Below are positions 10,901 to 23,000 of a DNA stretch of 64,000 nt, in pieces. The notes beneath the pieces were generated by a model. That model did not search any database, was not told the origin of the DNA, and was given only the letters and a program-made list of their open reading frames with translations. A program made the translations under genes and the position numbers. Source of the stretch: Nepenthes gracilis (Eukaryota; Streptophyta; Magnoliopsida; Caryophyllales; Nepenthaceae); assembly GCA_033239525.1 (NCBI GenBank), contig BSYO01000033.1, forward strand, positions 11,213,501 to 11,277,500. The letters are read 5' to 3'. The first letter of the stretch is position 1, and every line of letters begins with the position of its first letter.

Positions 10901-13900
10901 CATGTTTGTTGGAAAGCCAGAGGGAGGAGGCCATTGAAATGATGCTATTGGCCTAGCTTACCACCATGCTATGCACCGGTGTTTGAAGTAACATAGTAGA
11001 CAAATCAGTATATTTTAATAGAATTAAATATTGGACTTTGAGTCATTTCTTTGTAAGTCTCACACCCATTAACATATTATTTAGTGATATGCTCAGTATT
11101 GTGAGAGAATTCAGCTGAACAAAAGCATTTATAAAGGGGCATATGTGCTAGTGTGGGCAAGATTTCAACATATAAAGTGAGCCCATAGGCACACATGCAT
11201 TGGTTCTTGTGACATGCGTACCTAAAGAGTGCACGTGAGTGGCTTGCTAATAGAGGTTATGCCTGATGTACATAACAAGCGCACATGTGCCAAAGTTAGT
11301 ATAAAAAGTCCCAATGAGATTTTTAGGGAAGATTTTTGAGAGAAAAACATAAGAGACATGGCAAGAAAAACAGAGAAGAGAGAAAAAAGAAGAATGGGAA
11401 GTTTTCAGCATACTTTTAAGGTCCAATTTGAGCTTCACCTTCATCAAGTTCGAGTTTATTGTTCTAATCTTGGTTGTAAGACGAATTATTGATCAACTGC
11501 TTGTTTCTCTTGTTATATTTTGTTCTTGTCAATTGTTGGATGTGTTGGAATTAGTCTTAACCAATTATTCACATAGTTTATTGTAAAGGAATATTGATGG
11601 GGGTTATTTGTAGCCAAACACTTATAATGGATATTATTTATAGGTTTTTTCTATAGTTTTTCAATAGTTGAGAAGTGTTTTCCCCATTAAATTTATTATC
11701 TAACTTGTGCTTCTGATTACTCATTATTTGTTGTTCTTTGGGTTCAATTGGGAGAAAAGGTTTGCTAATATTTCATGGAGGGTTTGGATTTTTTTTGCTT
11801 TCGTTGCACCATGGTTTGATTCCCAACACCGAATCCTTTCGATTGGCAGGAAAAAAGAAAAAAAAACCTTCAGTGCACTACTAGAATCAAATTTTTATTT
11901 CCTTCTAGAGTATTGAACTAATGATATGGCATATCGTTTCTGGCGTAGGCTATTTATTTGCTTACTGGTAGGGAATCAAATATTGTCCATCTGTTGAAGG
12001 CTTAACATTTTTCTTCTTCACTAGTATAAGAATGAATGAAGAAATGGCACACCTTTTGCAGCATCGACCGCAATTTTTAACCTGCGTATCCAGCTTAACG
12101 TGCAGTTTTTACTTCCAGAACCTGAAAATTTCGGGACAAATAAGATGAAGAAATTTGGAATCATTGATGCAAACATTGACCGATACGATACGTATCGGTT
12201 GATATGTATCGTAATAATATCGTGATATATTTTTGTATCAGTTGATACAACTGATACGACCAATATTTGACCGATAAATCATTATTAGATTCCAATATAG
12301 TTGTAACTGATACTAATACTGATATTTCATCCATGTTTAGAATTCTATGTATAATTAGGAGTACAGAATGATGAAACGTGCAAGAACAGCAATACCGTAT
12401 AGGTTGTCAGCCAGTGATCCACCAGGTAAGTACTCATAAACCAATATCTGCTGCTTTGATTCATGACAGAATCCTTCAAATGACACTAAATTCTGATGTC
12501 GAATTTTTGACAGTAGGCGAACCTATAATGGTTTTTATGACCTCAAAGAGTAAGCAATACATGAAGAAGAGATTATGTGGTAGAATTAGATCTTGGCATG
12601 TAGATGTTTATACATATATCATAGATATAAATAACCACCAATATATACCGGTATTTTTGATAGTAGGCGAACCTACAATAATTTCATGACCTCAAAAAGT
12701 AAACAACACATGAAGGAGAGATTATGTCGTAGAATTAGACCTTGGCAAGCAAAAGTTTGTACATATAACATAAATGCAATATCGGCTGATATTATTCTAG
12801 TATCAGGGCCTTTCAATACCGTTATTTTTCGTTATTATGACAATATTGTAATATATTGCTGTATGGGCCATGTATCGTGATATATCGTCCGATACGGTTT
12901 TATTAGCTCACTATTTTCAGAAAATTTTTTTCTTTTAATATGCCCGATTCCGATATGTTTTGTTCGCTACGTTCAATATCAATATGGTTGCGAACAATAG
13001 CGATACTGATATTTCCATTCATAATGTGTATGGATCAAATGCTAGATACCACTGTCAAAGGAAGAGAACAACTTGATAATTGCTCGTGTTTGGCTCCATG
13101 AGGGCTCATTTGAGCTATTTCCAATGTGATAATGAGCCGCCCAGCACAAATCTGAACTTCTAGGTTTCTTTTGCTAACAAGACAAACTTGAGGTACTATT
13201 TGGACTATTTTTTTAAGATATACTGAGATAATGAATGAAAATATCAGCCGATATTTGATATACAATTGATATATACATTAGTATCTATCCTTTTTGATGC
13301 AGTGACAAAATCGTGATATGTCTCATTATTTGTCTATTAGTTCATGCTTTTTGACCTTTTTTTTTCGATATATTCAATACCTATGTATTGTCTAATATAG
13401 ATACCAATGCCGAGATTTTCATCAATGATTGAGCTGTCCGAGCTTAATTCATGATAGCTCGATTAGAAAATGTTTTGAGCTTGGTTTGAAGTCTAACAAG
13501 CCAAGCTAGAGCAAAATTTTAAGCTCGTGAAAGGACCAAGCCAAACATAAGCAACATATTACTGTTGCTGTCGATGAGGGAGTAAACATTGCATTGCCTA
13601 CTCAAACACACAGGACTTCCAATAAAGGGTTGAAGTGCGAACTTCTGATTTCACTAATCGTCCAGAATCGTTGCTGAAATTCTGGACTTCCCAAAAACAT
13701 ATATGCTCATATGTGTTGGACATAATCTAAACTCAAAAGCCCAAGCTATTGCGATATGGGCTAATACAACACATATTTATAAGCCTCTGCATCTTCTCAA
13801 TCTTCAACATAAGACACTTTTTATCAACACAACACATGCATGTTCCCAGCAATTACTCAGTTCAAAACAGCATTGCCAGTTTACAGTCTATTGTTAGAGG

Positions 13901-16900
13901 GTAAATGACAAACCTCATTAATAAAAGAATCAGCACCAAGTTGAGTTTTATCAAATCGAACTTTCACAGCCACCATCTTTCCATCCGAGAGCTTCCCAAT
14001 GTAAACGGATCCAAAACTCCCATGCCCTATTTTCTGCTTGAAACAATTTGTAGCTGATTTAATTTCTCTGTAGGAGAAAACTTTTGCTGATCCATTCCAG
14101 TTCCTCATCTCAATCTTAGTTCCTAATCATGGAAACAACATATCCCATAAGAACAAAGAAGTGTTGGCTCTCTCGGTCCATTCCTATACTAAAATCTCTA
14201 ATATCCATTCAAAGGCATTTCAAGAGACATTTGTATTATTGATAAGCCACAAAGTCAAGTGTGATTCTAACCAGCTACTAATTTGGTGACCATAGATGAA
14301 AATATCGGCCGATATATATCGGTATCAGTCTCACATACCAATATATCTAGATACCGCAACAATATCATGATATACTTCCATATCGACTAATACAACCTAT
14401 ATATTGGCTAATAATTGGCTGATATATCAGTTAATACAACTAATACAGCTTTATCAACTTACAATTTTCTGAAAATTTTTTTTGTTCGATATATTTGATA
14501 CTAATATATATTATTTGATATATCTGATATCGATACATATTATCGATAACGATGCATATTGTTTAATATATCTGATATCGTTACGTATTATACGATATAT
14601 TCAATGTTTAATTCTGATATTTTCATCCATAGCGGTGAGTGTGAAATGGAAAGATAAAATATACTTGCTGTGTGAGAGAGTTCTTTTCCCTTTCTTCTGA
14701 TGTACAAGAACACTAATATGGAAATTAGCACGATCACAAATATGCCGCCTGCAGTTGCGACAATCATGATTGCAATATGTTTACGGGCAGTGTGCTTCCT
14801 TCTGCTGAAAATTGTGAATTGAGGCGGCTCAATGTAAGGATTGCTTGAACCATTGTAGCACGTTGTTGCAGAGAAAGAAAGGCACAAATTTCCTGATGTC
14901 CTGCACCATAAATATGGCTCAAATGATGAATTGTAATAGATGATGTTCGATATTGCATTTTCATACCAACGTCAAGTATGTAAATATCGACTGATACGAT
15001 ATATATTAGTCAATACATATCAGTATCGGGGTCTCCTGAAATTAATATTTTCAGATAGTATGAAAATATCATAATATGTTTCTGTATCGGCTAATACAGG
15101 TAATATATTGGCCGATATTACCTTGTCAATTTAAAATATTTAGAAATATTTTTTTGTCCGAATACCCGATATTAATACTTATTATTTAATATTGATATGA
15201 TCGCAACTGATATTAATATTTTCATCCATATACCTGACTAACAAACTGTCCCTATTCAAGGATTGTGGCAGAGGACCCTGTAGTTTATTGTTTTCCAGAT
15301 TCCTGCAGATCAGATGCTATTGAATTTAGAAAGAGGATAGGTTTTTATGCTAATCACCGTAGGCCTTGAAAACAAAGAAAAATTGGGGGCCAAAGTGCCT
15401 TTTTGAGATGTGCATGTACTTTACTTACAATAGGTGAAGGTCTTTTAGATCTCCCAAGCTCTCAGGAACTAGACCTTGTAAGCTGTTATGTTGCAAGTCC
15501 CTTCATTAAAAAAAAAAAACCCAGCTTATAATATTACCACGATGGAATCATAGAAGTAAATATTAGCTAATATATCTTGGTATCAAGCCCTCCCGATACC
15601 GGAAAAATTTGATATATCAGCTGTATAGGGCTATATTAAACATTTTAGGCCAATAGTGTCATATTTTTTTAAACCCACACCAAGCACCACTTGAAAAATA
15701 CCCACGCCCCTCTCTTTCTTCACTCACATGCTTCTTATGAGCAGCAGGCAAAGGCCAAACACTAAGCATGTTCTTCTTCTTTCTTCACCTAATTCTCTCA
15801 ATTTTTCTTTTTCTTCCTTCAAATCAAACGCAAATTATTCTAATATATGCCTTAATCATACAATTTTAAGCATTTCTCATCTTCTAAATTCTCAAATTAT
15901 TTGGTGAATTTAAGATTATTTACGAAATTACTTGAAAAGGAGAAAAATAAAATTATTACTTTAGATATTTTTTTCTTACTCTTTGTTACTTGATTTATCT
16001 TATAGATTGTGCCTTAACAAATATCTTACAAGTTTCAAGTGCAAAAAGATATATACAAGATATTATGTATAATTTGATATTAAAATATTGATTCAATAAG
16101 TAAAAATTGTCTGAAACATTTTTTAATATTTATCTCAATTTTGATATAGTTATAGAAAAAATTGTGTTCACTATGACCTATACCAATACTGATATCTTCA
16201 TCCTGGATGAAATACACAGATTAATCTCCCTGTCCATAGTACAAGATTAAGCAACTGGTTGGTCTAGCTTCAGAAAAATGTAGTTTCCCTAGCCTAGGTG
16301 GTCAAATTAGGCCAACAAATGCTTCTATTGCTAACAATCCCATTGGCTCCTCAAGAAGTTGCAATGAATTCTTAAAGGTTTGTAGGTCAAAGTTCTCATC
16401 AAAGTTGAAGTAGGAAAGTGATGAAGATTTCAATCGAAGAAAAGTATCCTTATTTTCCTACATGTAAGTTGTTCTACTCGAACCACACTTTTGCCTTGTT
16501 TTAGTCAAATCAAATAGACTACAAGCTTCTAGAATGACATAGACAATATGGTATCAGAGTAAGAGGTGGTGGGTGGTTCAAATCTCTATTTCTTAGGATG
16601 CTTTTTTTTATTTTTTAGTGAAATGCACATCTTGATTTAACATGTACATACCATAAATAACAGGCCTACATGCCAACAACCATTGGCTCCCCAAGAAGCT
16701 GAATGAATTCTTAAAGATTTGTAGGTCAGAGTTATGATTTGGAGCTTTTATGATAAGCTTATCAAAGAAGAAGTAGGAAAGTGATGGACATCTCTATCCA
16801 AGAAAAGAGCCCTTATTTTACTACATGTAAGTGGTTCTATTAGAACCACAATTTTTATTAAAGTCAAATCAAATAGAATACAAGCTTATAAAATGAATTA

Positions 16901-19900
16901 GAAAATATGGTATCAGAACATGTTTAAGGTATTCAGAAGACCACAAACAAAGGTTCAAAAGAGCAATGGCATAAGTGAGTATCTCTCAGAAGAATAAAGC
17001 AACTTACAAAACTTGAAGGCTGGTCAAGTATGCCAAATCAGACCCAATGGATGATAGGTTATTGAAACTCAAATTCCTGCAGCATGCCATTTATTAGATC
17101 CACACAGACGACATTCTGAGCGTCAGATATTCCGTTGGTATCAGAGAAATTGACACAGAAAGTTACAGTTTCTGAAGATGTAGCAGGCCACCCAAGTTCT
17201 CTATCTCTCCATAGAGTGATGTGTTATGCAAATCCCTGGAGAAAAACTCCGCCAAAGTTAAATGAAGTAAGGTGAAGAAACATAGCTCAATTATGAAGAA
17301 CTTACAGAGTTTTAAGATCCATCAAGTCACCAATTGTAGGACTGATTGACCTCAAATTTATATCTGAAAGCTCCCTGCACAGAAGCTATTAATTACGAGG
17401 TGAAGACGAATTTGAACCGAAAGTTGAGCTACCCATTTTGAAATTGTGCTCACAATGATGTCACGAGACTTCCTTCGCATTCTATATGGGTCCATGGTGT
17501 TGGAAAACATGGATCGTCCTGCCATCCTAAGTTCAAGCCGGTGAATTGTTGCACAATCTGAAGTGCTGAAACTGCAAAAGAGCATACAAAGAAGCATTAG
17601 GACTTGTTTGCATCTAGAAATGTTTGAATAAAATGAAATTAATGAAGAAAAAGATCACTTTTTTCAGATATAAATATTTTAATACGCATTATATATTATT
17701 TATTTTTTCTTATGATTTTTCATATAATTTAAATATAAAAAAATATTTTTCTTCAGAAAAAAATATTTTTTTTTGATATTTTTTTTATTTTCTTTAATTT
17801 TTCATAGATCCAAATAAATCATTAGTTTATATAGATATATATTTTTTTTGTTTCAATTGTTTGAAACTAAGAAACACCGAATAATCTCAATGCTAAATGT
17901 CAGCATCCGGCACATGTTAAATTATTTTATTTTATTTTTATTAACTCTAACACCCAATTTTAGATAGGTTGACTAATTTTATAATTTGAATAAGAGATTT
18001 GTAATAAATTAAAAAAAAAAGAACTGGGCCATTTTTTTAAAGATATCAAATCACTACTTACTAATTTACTATAATGTTTGGGCACGTCGATGTTGTATGT
18101 CTGTATCTACTTTATGGAATTTAAAATCCCCCATGAGTTGAGGAATTCAAGAGGCAGTTCACCTGTTGTTGAAGAAGTTTCTGCAGGAATATCAACAAGC
18201 TCATAGACTTCGATCGCATTGATCTGAGGACAGAAGCTCACAGTTTCGAAACTGATGTTCAATCTACTCGTAGCCACTTGAGTGAAGTAGATCACACTTT
18301 CCTCCCGGCAATTCACAGTGTAATTCGATCGAACAACATTGCCATTAATCAGAACATTAAACGTAGGGGATTCAAGAAGAAAACCAGCAAAGTAGAGGAC
18401 AATGTAGTAGTCTCCGAGTTTATCAAGTGGCAGATCGTAAGTCAAGAGAGACTTTCGTGCCAATATTCTTGCTGTTTGAAGAAGAGACATCGGAGGGGAC
18501 TCCATTATCGACGACAAGTTGAAGCTAAATTGGGCCATGAAAGCGGCTGAGAGATGAGATGGACCGAAGTCTTCGTCTGCATCCCATAAGCGATCGTGTG
18601 GATCGGAAGGGTACCTATTTTGTATGTGCAAAAGAATTTACAAATACTAGTTATGTCTTTCAATTCATGTTCATAGAGCTCCTAATCTGGCATGAGAGAA
18701 CAACCGACACCCTAAATCAAAGCAAATCCAATCAGACAAAACTACGTACAGATTTTGGAATAAGTTAATTATTCAGTATTACCTCAGTGATCCATTGGTG
18801 TAGCCACAGTTGATCCGATAACGCTTCCTTAGTAACTTGTTTCGGTAGCCATCGATGCCGCTACTGTAAGCTCCTAAAGGAAGCGGGCGAACTTCAATGG
18901 AGGAAACCACAGGATATCCGCCGTCCGGTAAAGACTGAAAGCAAACGGGCAGAATCTCCTTGTTAATCGGCCATATGAATTCCTCGACCCAAGGATCCGA
19001 CTCCTTCAGGTCGATCTTCGTGGCCATGGCTGTGCTGATGGAAACAGAGAATGCAGGAGGTTTTCCACGGCCATCGTAGTTCTTATACACAAATTGAATT
19101 CTCACTAGAACTGGAGAAGATGGCGCATTCTTCAAAGGGAGCCTATAACAATGGCGTCCCTCGGAGTCGGGGAAGAACCGGACAGGAAAACCAGACGGCA
19201 ATGATGGCATGCTCTCAATGCAATCGACTGTCGTCGTGTTACCATTGCCAATATACTCGCTGTCAGAGACCCATGTTATGTTCAGTGAATCGACGAAATT
19301 CGTGGCTCCACCACATGACAAGCTCAAGAAACCTGTCCATGGAAATGGGAGATTAACAAATTAGGGGCATACTGTAGTTTAGCATCGAAACAGTTTGATG
19401 GTCAATGGATTTGGCATTCGTTTCTAAATCTTCCTCAATCGCAAACTGATCTACTAATTATCAGTTGTTATAGACAAATCTACCGGTAGAAGTGTATGCG
19501 ATCATCTGACATACCAAAAAAAAAAAAAAAATCAGATCCATTGAAGAGATTATTTGATACAGATAATAATATCCAAATTCCCGCAATCATATTTTCAATC
19601 ACAAATTTTATTGTTTAAAGCACAAGATATAACCAGGCATAAGTTGAATTATATCACAATACCCATTTGTATTCAATGTAAATGTCATCTTAAAGAACAC
19701 GACTTTAATATAAATAATTTAAAGTTTTAGACAATCCTATCTAAATTAAAAATTATACGGTTTGATTTTATCAGTGTAATATATAACCCATCATTGTATT
19801 TTAAAAAGGATTCCTAACACCCATTTTATGCTTGGGGATGAATTTTATCTTAAAATGAACAATTTTAATGCATGTCTTCCAATCTTTTCTTAAATACCTT

Positions 19901-19976
19901 CTTGATCACAGAAAATGGCATTCAAAGAACTGGAGAACAGAAAGACTCCAACCCAGAAGCACAGCTGCAAGCCCAT
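7907..19976 (-). CDS. Malectin-like/LRR receptor kinase, At5g48740 type, 16 exons
   Basis: Plasma-membrane receptor-like serine/threonine kinase; its ligand is unknown. CDS exons, 5' to 3' on the minus strand: 19976-19898, 19332-18783, 18614-18163, 17571-17454, 17374-17306, 17235-17167, 17076-17008, 15500-15429, 15302-15234, 14900-14665, 14122-13914, 12522-12396, 12121-12053, 9984-9795, 9554-9422, 8125-7907. All introns are GT/AG, phases agree throughout, and the total is 2730 nt or 909 residues (the Arabidopsis relative is about 895). Residues 1-27 are a signal peptide. A malectin-like domain runs to about 355. WQDDPC..PTPW (377-387) precedes five LRR units, each on its own 69- or 72-nt phase-2 exon (about 400-515). 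A transmembrane segment lies at about 558-583. The kinase has a glycine loop GHGSFGSV (627-634), Lys648, HRD (744-746, RD type), DFG (764-766) and GTAGYIDPE (785-793). No lesion was seen. The assignment rests on full-length collinear similarity recalled for At5g48740. Confidence 0.95.
8200..8643 (+). mobile_element. Copia-type LTR remnant in kinase intron 15
   Basis: This stretch ends in aatcccaaca, a typical copia LTR 3' end. Its body shares style and phrases (ttggttgagaag, a TTTTT-rich U5) with the LTR in intron 13. The 5' end and target duplication are not resolved. No coding sequence accompanies it. Confidence 0.4.
9126..9367. mobile_element. MITE-like element copy A (kinase intron 15)
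   Basis: It opens with ggataaaaatatcggctaat and ends with taatattttcatc, giving imperfect terminal inverted repeats. The interior has atcgg/ccgat motifs and the acttacaatttt..tttttt block shared with copies E, G and H. It is about 240 bp, AT-rich and non-coding. Confidence 0.65.
9591..9740. mobile_element. MITE-like element copy B (kinase intron 14)
   Basis: It begins atggataaaaatatcggt and contains aaatatcggtgtcaagtggc and ccaatactgata, shared with copy C. It is shortened at its right side and fills most of this 240-bp intron. Confidence 0.55.
10257..10490. mobile_element. MITE-like element copy C (kinase intron 13)
   Basis: It begins ccatagataaaaatatcggt. The interior aatatcggtgctaggtggcc is shared with copy B, which suggests a B/C subgroup. 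The right terminal repeat is not clear. Confidence 0.55.
10495..11090. other. Intron 13 sequence without a recognised feature
   Basis: Open frames around 10550-10956 were inspected on both strands and match no domain I know. The T-rich, cytosine-containing stretch near 10680-10740 could be old LINE-tail or LTR sequence, but nothing decisive is visible. Confidence 0.3.
11095..11831 (+). mobile_element. Copia-type LTR in kinase intron 13
   Basis: A TATA box (agtataaaaagt, about 11299-11310) is followed by a leader, then a T-rich U5 with tagtttttcaatagttgaga. It ends in gattcccaaca at 11831, a typical copia 3' terminus. No internal coding region follows, so it is a solo LTR or fragment. The left end (a tgtgagag near 11100) is only a guess, and no target duplication was confirmed. 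Confidence 0.5.
12175..12337. mobile_element. MITE-like element copy D (kinase intron 12)
   Basis: This is a truncated copy. It has the gtatcggttgatatgtatcg interior and ends gatatttcatccat. It occupies more than half of the 274-bp intron. Confidence 0.55.
12502..12768 (-). repeat. Direct duplication carrying part of exon 12 and its acceptor
   Basis: Two units of about 117 bp (12502-12618 and 12652-12768) share about 85% identity by eye. The first contains the real start of kinase exon 12. The second, upstream in the transcript within intron 11, contains a copy of that exon start, including a potential acceptor reading attgtag then gttcgcctact. Use of the decoy would insert a fragment that runs into intron sequence. 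Confidence 0.75.
12778..13022. mobile_element. MITE-like element copy E (kinase intron 11)
   Basis: It starts near caatatcggctgatatt, includes atatatcgtccgatacgg and a run of T, and ends gatatttccattcat. This is the full-length pattern of the family with diverged ends. Confidence 0.6.
13231..13429. mobile_element. MITE-like element copy F (kinase intron 11)
   Basis: It starts atgaatgaaaatatcagccg and ends gagattttcatcaatgat, so clear terminal inverted repeats are present. It is about 200 bp with a shortened interior. Confidence 0.65.
14288..14636. mobile_element. MITE-like element copy G (kinase intron 10)
   Basis: This is the best-preserved copy. It starts ccatagatgaaaatatcggc and ends gatattttcatccatag, about 17-bp inverted repeats with two mismatches. 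The interior has repeated gatatatctgatatcgat units. It ends about 29 bp from the exon 10 donor. Confidence 0.75.
14979..15230. mobile_element. MITE-like element copy H (kinase intron 9)
   Basis: It fills most of a 333-bp intron. In transcript orientation the terminal repeat ggatgaaaatatt starts about five bases after the GT of the donor, so the element forms nearly the whole 5' part of the intron. Confidence 0.7.
15553..16208. mobile_element. MITE-like element copy I, expanded (kinase intron 7)
   Basis: The left part (gtaaatattagctaatatat) and the right end (ctgatatcttcatcc) fit the family. The middle, from about 15650 to 16090, holds unrelated cytosine- and thymine-rich sequence. It may be an insertion in the element or a separate repeat. 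Confidence 0.45.
16300..16915 (+). mobile_element. TRIM-like pair of short LTR/primer-site units (kinase intron 7)
   Basis: Two related stretches of about 250 bp (about 16320-16560 and 16665-16912) both contain gaagtaggaaagtgatg, tacatgtaag and aagtcaaatcaaatag. Both end in atggtatcaga, the primer site complementary to initiator tRNA-Met. A short non-coding spacer separates them. This layout fits a TRIM or a tandem LTR derivative, although a primer site after the second unit is unusual. Confidence 0.5.
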
Positions 19977-20060
19977 GTCTATCACTCTGCCCTGAAGAAA
20001 CAGAGAGAGAGAGAGAGAGACTCTCAAACTTTCAGTCAATGAACAAACATGCCCTTCATG
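19977..20060 (-). promoter_or_regulatory. Kinase 5' leader with a CT tract
   Basis: Directly upstream of the start codon the transcript strand carries a CT repeat (complement of the GA run at about 20002-20021) and then cttcagggcagag. Such pyrimidine tracts are common in plant 5' leaders. A clear TATA box was not identified; cataaaaaagc near 20100 is only a weak candidate. Confidence 0.4.
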
Positions 20061-23000
20061 TTTTGGATTTAAGGGTAAGTTGGTGTATAAGAATTAAGCT
20101 TTTTTATGCTTTCCATTTGGGGTGGTTATCATGGGGGTGAGGAATTGGGTGATTGTGAACGGTAGTGACAGGAGAGGTGTAATGATTGTGAAAATACAGT
20201 TAGGTGATAGCTTTGAATGTTTGTACCAACACTTGTATATTTTGTCTCAAGAATGGAGTTCTAAAGCAAAATTTGAAATATAATATAAAGTAGAATTTGA
20301 GGGGCTAAAATCCAGAGTTGTAAATGAGCCAAGATGTTCATGAATAACATGGATTTTGTATAATCTTGTTTGAGATTATGTGTTTTGTAGTTCTAAAGCA
20401 ATATCTGAAATATAGCTTAAATTAAAAGTTTGAGTTAAAACCCATTTTTAAGTGGATTCATTCATAAACTGGTTGGAGACTCATCTTCATAAAATTTCAT
20501 TTGAGCTTGCGTTTTTGAAAAATAATAACATTCAAACCTATTTATGAAGCTCATGATGTGAATGGGTAAGTGTGAGCTTGATTAAGTTTTAAGTTATGAA
20601 ACACATAAATAGCTTGATCAAACCTATTTATTTGCTCTTGAATAGGGTCATAAACAAACTGGTAAATAGTTTTATTTTGTTCCAATTTTGCTCAAACCTA
20701 TTTAGAACATAAAAGATAATTAAACCAAGTTTGAACATGTTCAAACTCGGCTCGACTCAAACTCTGCTCAACCTTATTTCTAATAAGAAAAGAAGTAAGC
20801 CAAGTTTAAATATATATATTTTTTTAATTTTTGTTATAAATATATAAAATTAAAAGTAATTTGATGTAATATTTATTCTACTGATATTGAGAGATTCTCA
20901 TAAAATTTAGACAAAAAGAGTTTTATTTTATGTAGGCTTAAGAATACAATCACATTACATGAAATCTAGATGTGCAACTTAATAATTTGAATCATTTGGA
21001 TCAAATAGTTGTCGTGTTATTTAAGGCTTAATTTATGTAGTATAAGAACCTTAATTTTTGATAGTTTATAGGGAGAAAAAAAGAAGATAACATAGGCCTC
21101 TAATAAAAGGAAAATGCATAAAAATATTTTTATATATGGGTGTTTGATTTTAGATTTATTTTTTAAAAAAAATATAGAAGTACTTTTTTATATTTGGTAT
21201 ATATGGATATTTATAAAGAAAAAAAATAGATATATAACAAAAAAAAGCCTCATTGTTTCATGCACTTTCATACTTTTATCACATATATTACCCCTAAAGA
21301 AAGTGAATATGTTTTATTGTTTTGGGCAATTAAAAAATGATTTTTTAAATATAATATATTTACTTTTCAACATGACCGTACATGGAAATTCAAATAATAA
21401 AATAATCAATTTTAACTAATTTTTATTAATTTTTTTATTAAAAAATAGATAAATTATATTTATTTATTTAAAAATAATGATTAAATTATAGAGAATAAAT
21501 TTTACCATTTTTATAAAAAAAAAAGGAACTTTTTTTAAATAGATTTTTATCAAAACTTAATTATCTTTTTGGTGGCTTTGCTTTCAAAACAAACTCAAGT
21601 TTTTCAATCATTTCTTTTCCTTCTTTCTTTCTTTGGAAGGAAGGATACGTTGATCCAATGGGTATGATTGTTTTAAGCATTTTAACCTTTTCCACTCTAA
21701 TAGTCCATACATTATGATTGTTTTACATATTAATTCAGTTAGAGATAATAATAATAATAATAATAATTTTATTTTTATTAGAGATTAGTTAATATTTTTA
21801 TTGAGTTATGAGTAACTCTCGTACATACGCAACGAAGGTGTGAGGTGCCGATTCTAGAAGTACCATACCTGAATTTTGCCCAAGGCACGCCTTAGGCACT
21901 AATTTTAGAAACTCTGTGCTCGAGTCGTGTTTGCTGAACGCTCAAGTATTATTTTTAGAAACTCCCCGCTCGATCCGTGCCTGGCGGGCGTTGAGTGTGG
22001 CCTAGAGAATCAAAACGTGATTAATACATGTTAGGGTTTCACTACTACAATTTGAGTATCGTTTTGAGATATCAAAGAAGAGAATGAGAGAGAAAGGGAG
22101 AAGAAGAAAATTTGTATATCCATTTGAGTTTCGAATCCAATTCTAGTATCCGTCGATGGTTGGTATGCTATTTTTTTGCTAAAAAGAACATTTATTGAGT
22201 TTTATTTATTCTCTTTCATCTTATATTTTTTATTATACGGGTTTATTTTAAGATAAGGTAATTTGATCTTATATTTTTAGGTTTGTATAATTGAGCCATT
22301 GAATAGTAAAAATATTTTTGAACTTTGAATCTCATAATTTTTTTACCTAAATTAAAAAAGAGTTTTTTTACGTAAAATTTATATTTTTTCTATCATGTGT
22401 AAAACTTATGAGACTAAGGTTGTTATACCGATCCGGCATGTTACTTTATAAAATAGTAATGTTGAATATAATCATAATTATTTTATACATTAATTCTGTT
22501 AAAAGTATTATTATATTAACAGTAAATCCTTCTATTAGAGATTTAGAAATCTTTTTTAAACAAAGAATATGCTCTTGGTCCTTCTCATACAATATAGGGT
22601 TATGAAAAACTCCGAAATATATTACCTTATATTAGCTCATACAATTATCGTGTCATCTATTAAGTGAAGCATAAATCATGATTAGCTTAGGGGCCTTGTG
22701 CTACGGCACAGAGTTTGTGCCTCAATCGCAACCATTTTTTTAAATGAAAATGATTTTTACTTTTTTAAATATTAGATTTACTATTGAATAACCACGAACA
22801 ACGTGCACAGACCACTCGGATCAAGTCTTTTTTTTTTTTTTTTTAAGTCACAATTGCTCTCCACATTGATTCTATTAAAGACAAGCTCTAAAAGATCATA
22901 GAATAAATTACTTTATTTGTAAAAATCATTCAAAACTTATGAGATTTATAAGATTGATATGTGGATTGTCAAATTATTATATTATTTTTTAAAAGATAAT

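Noticed and set aside
10550..10956. Possible small gene in kinase intron 13
   Set aside because: Frames on both strands lack domains and overlap each other, with no splice or promoter support.
11707..11916. Plus-strand frame in intron 13
   Set aside because: It lies in the T-rich U5 end of a copia-type LTR and has no independent support.
18278..18550. Plus-strand open frame opposite kinase exon 3
   Set aside because: It is antisense to the conserved malectin-like domain and a shadow of the real exon.
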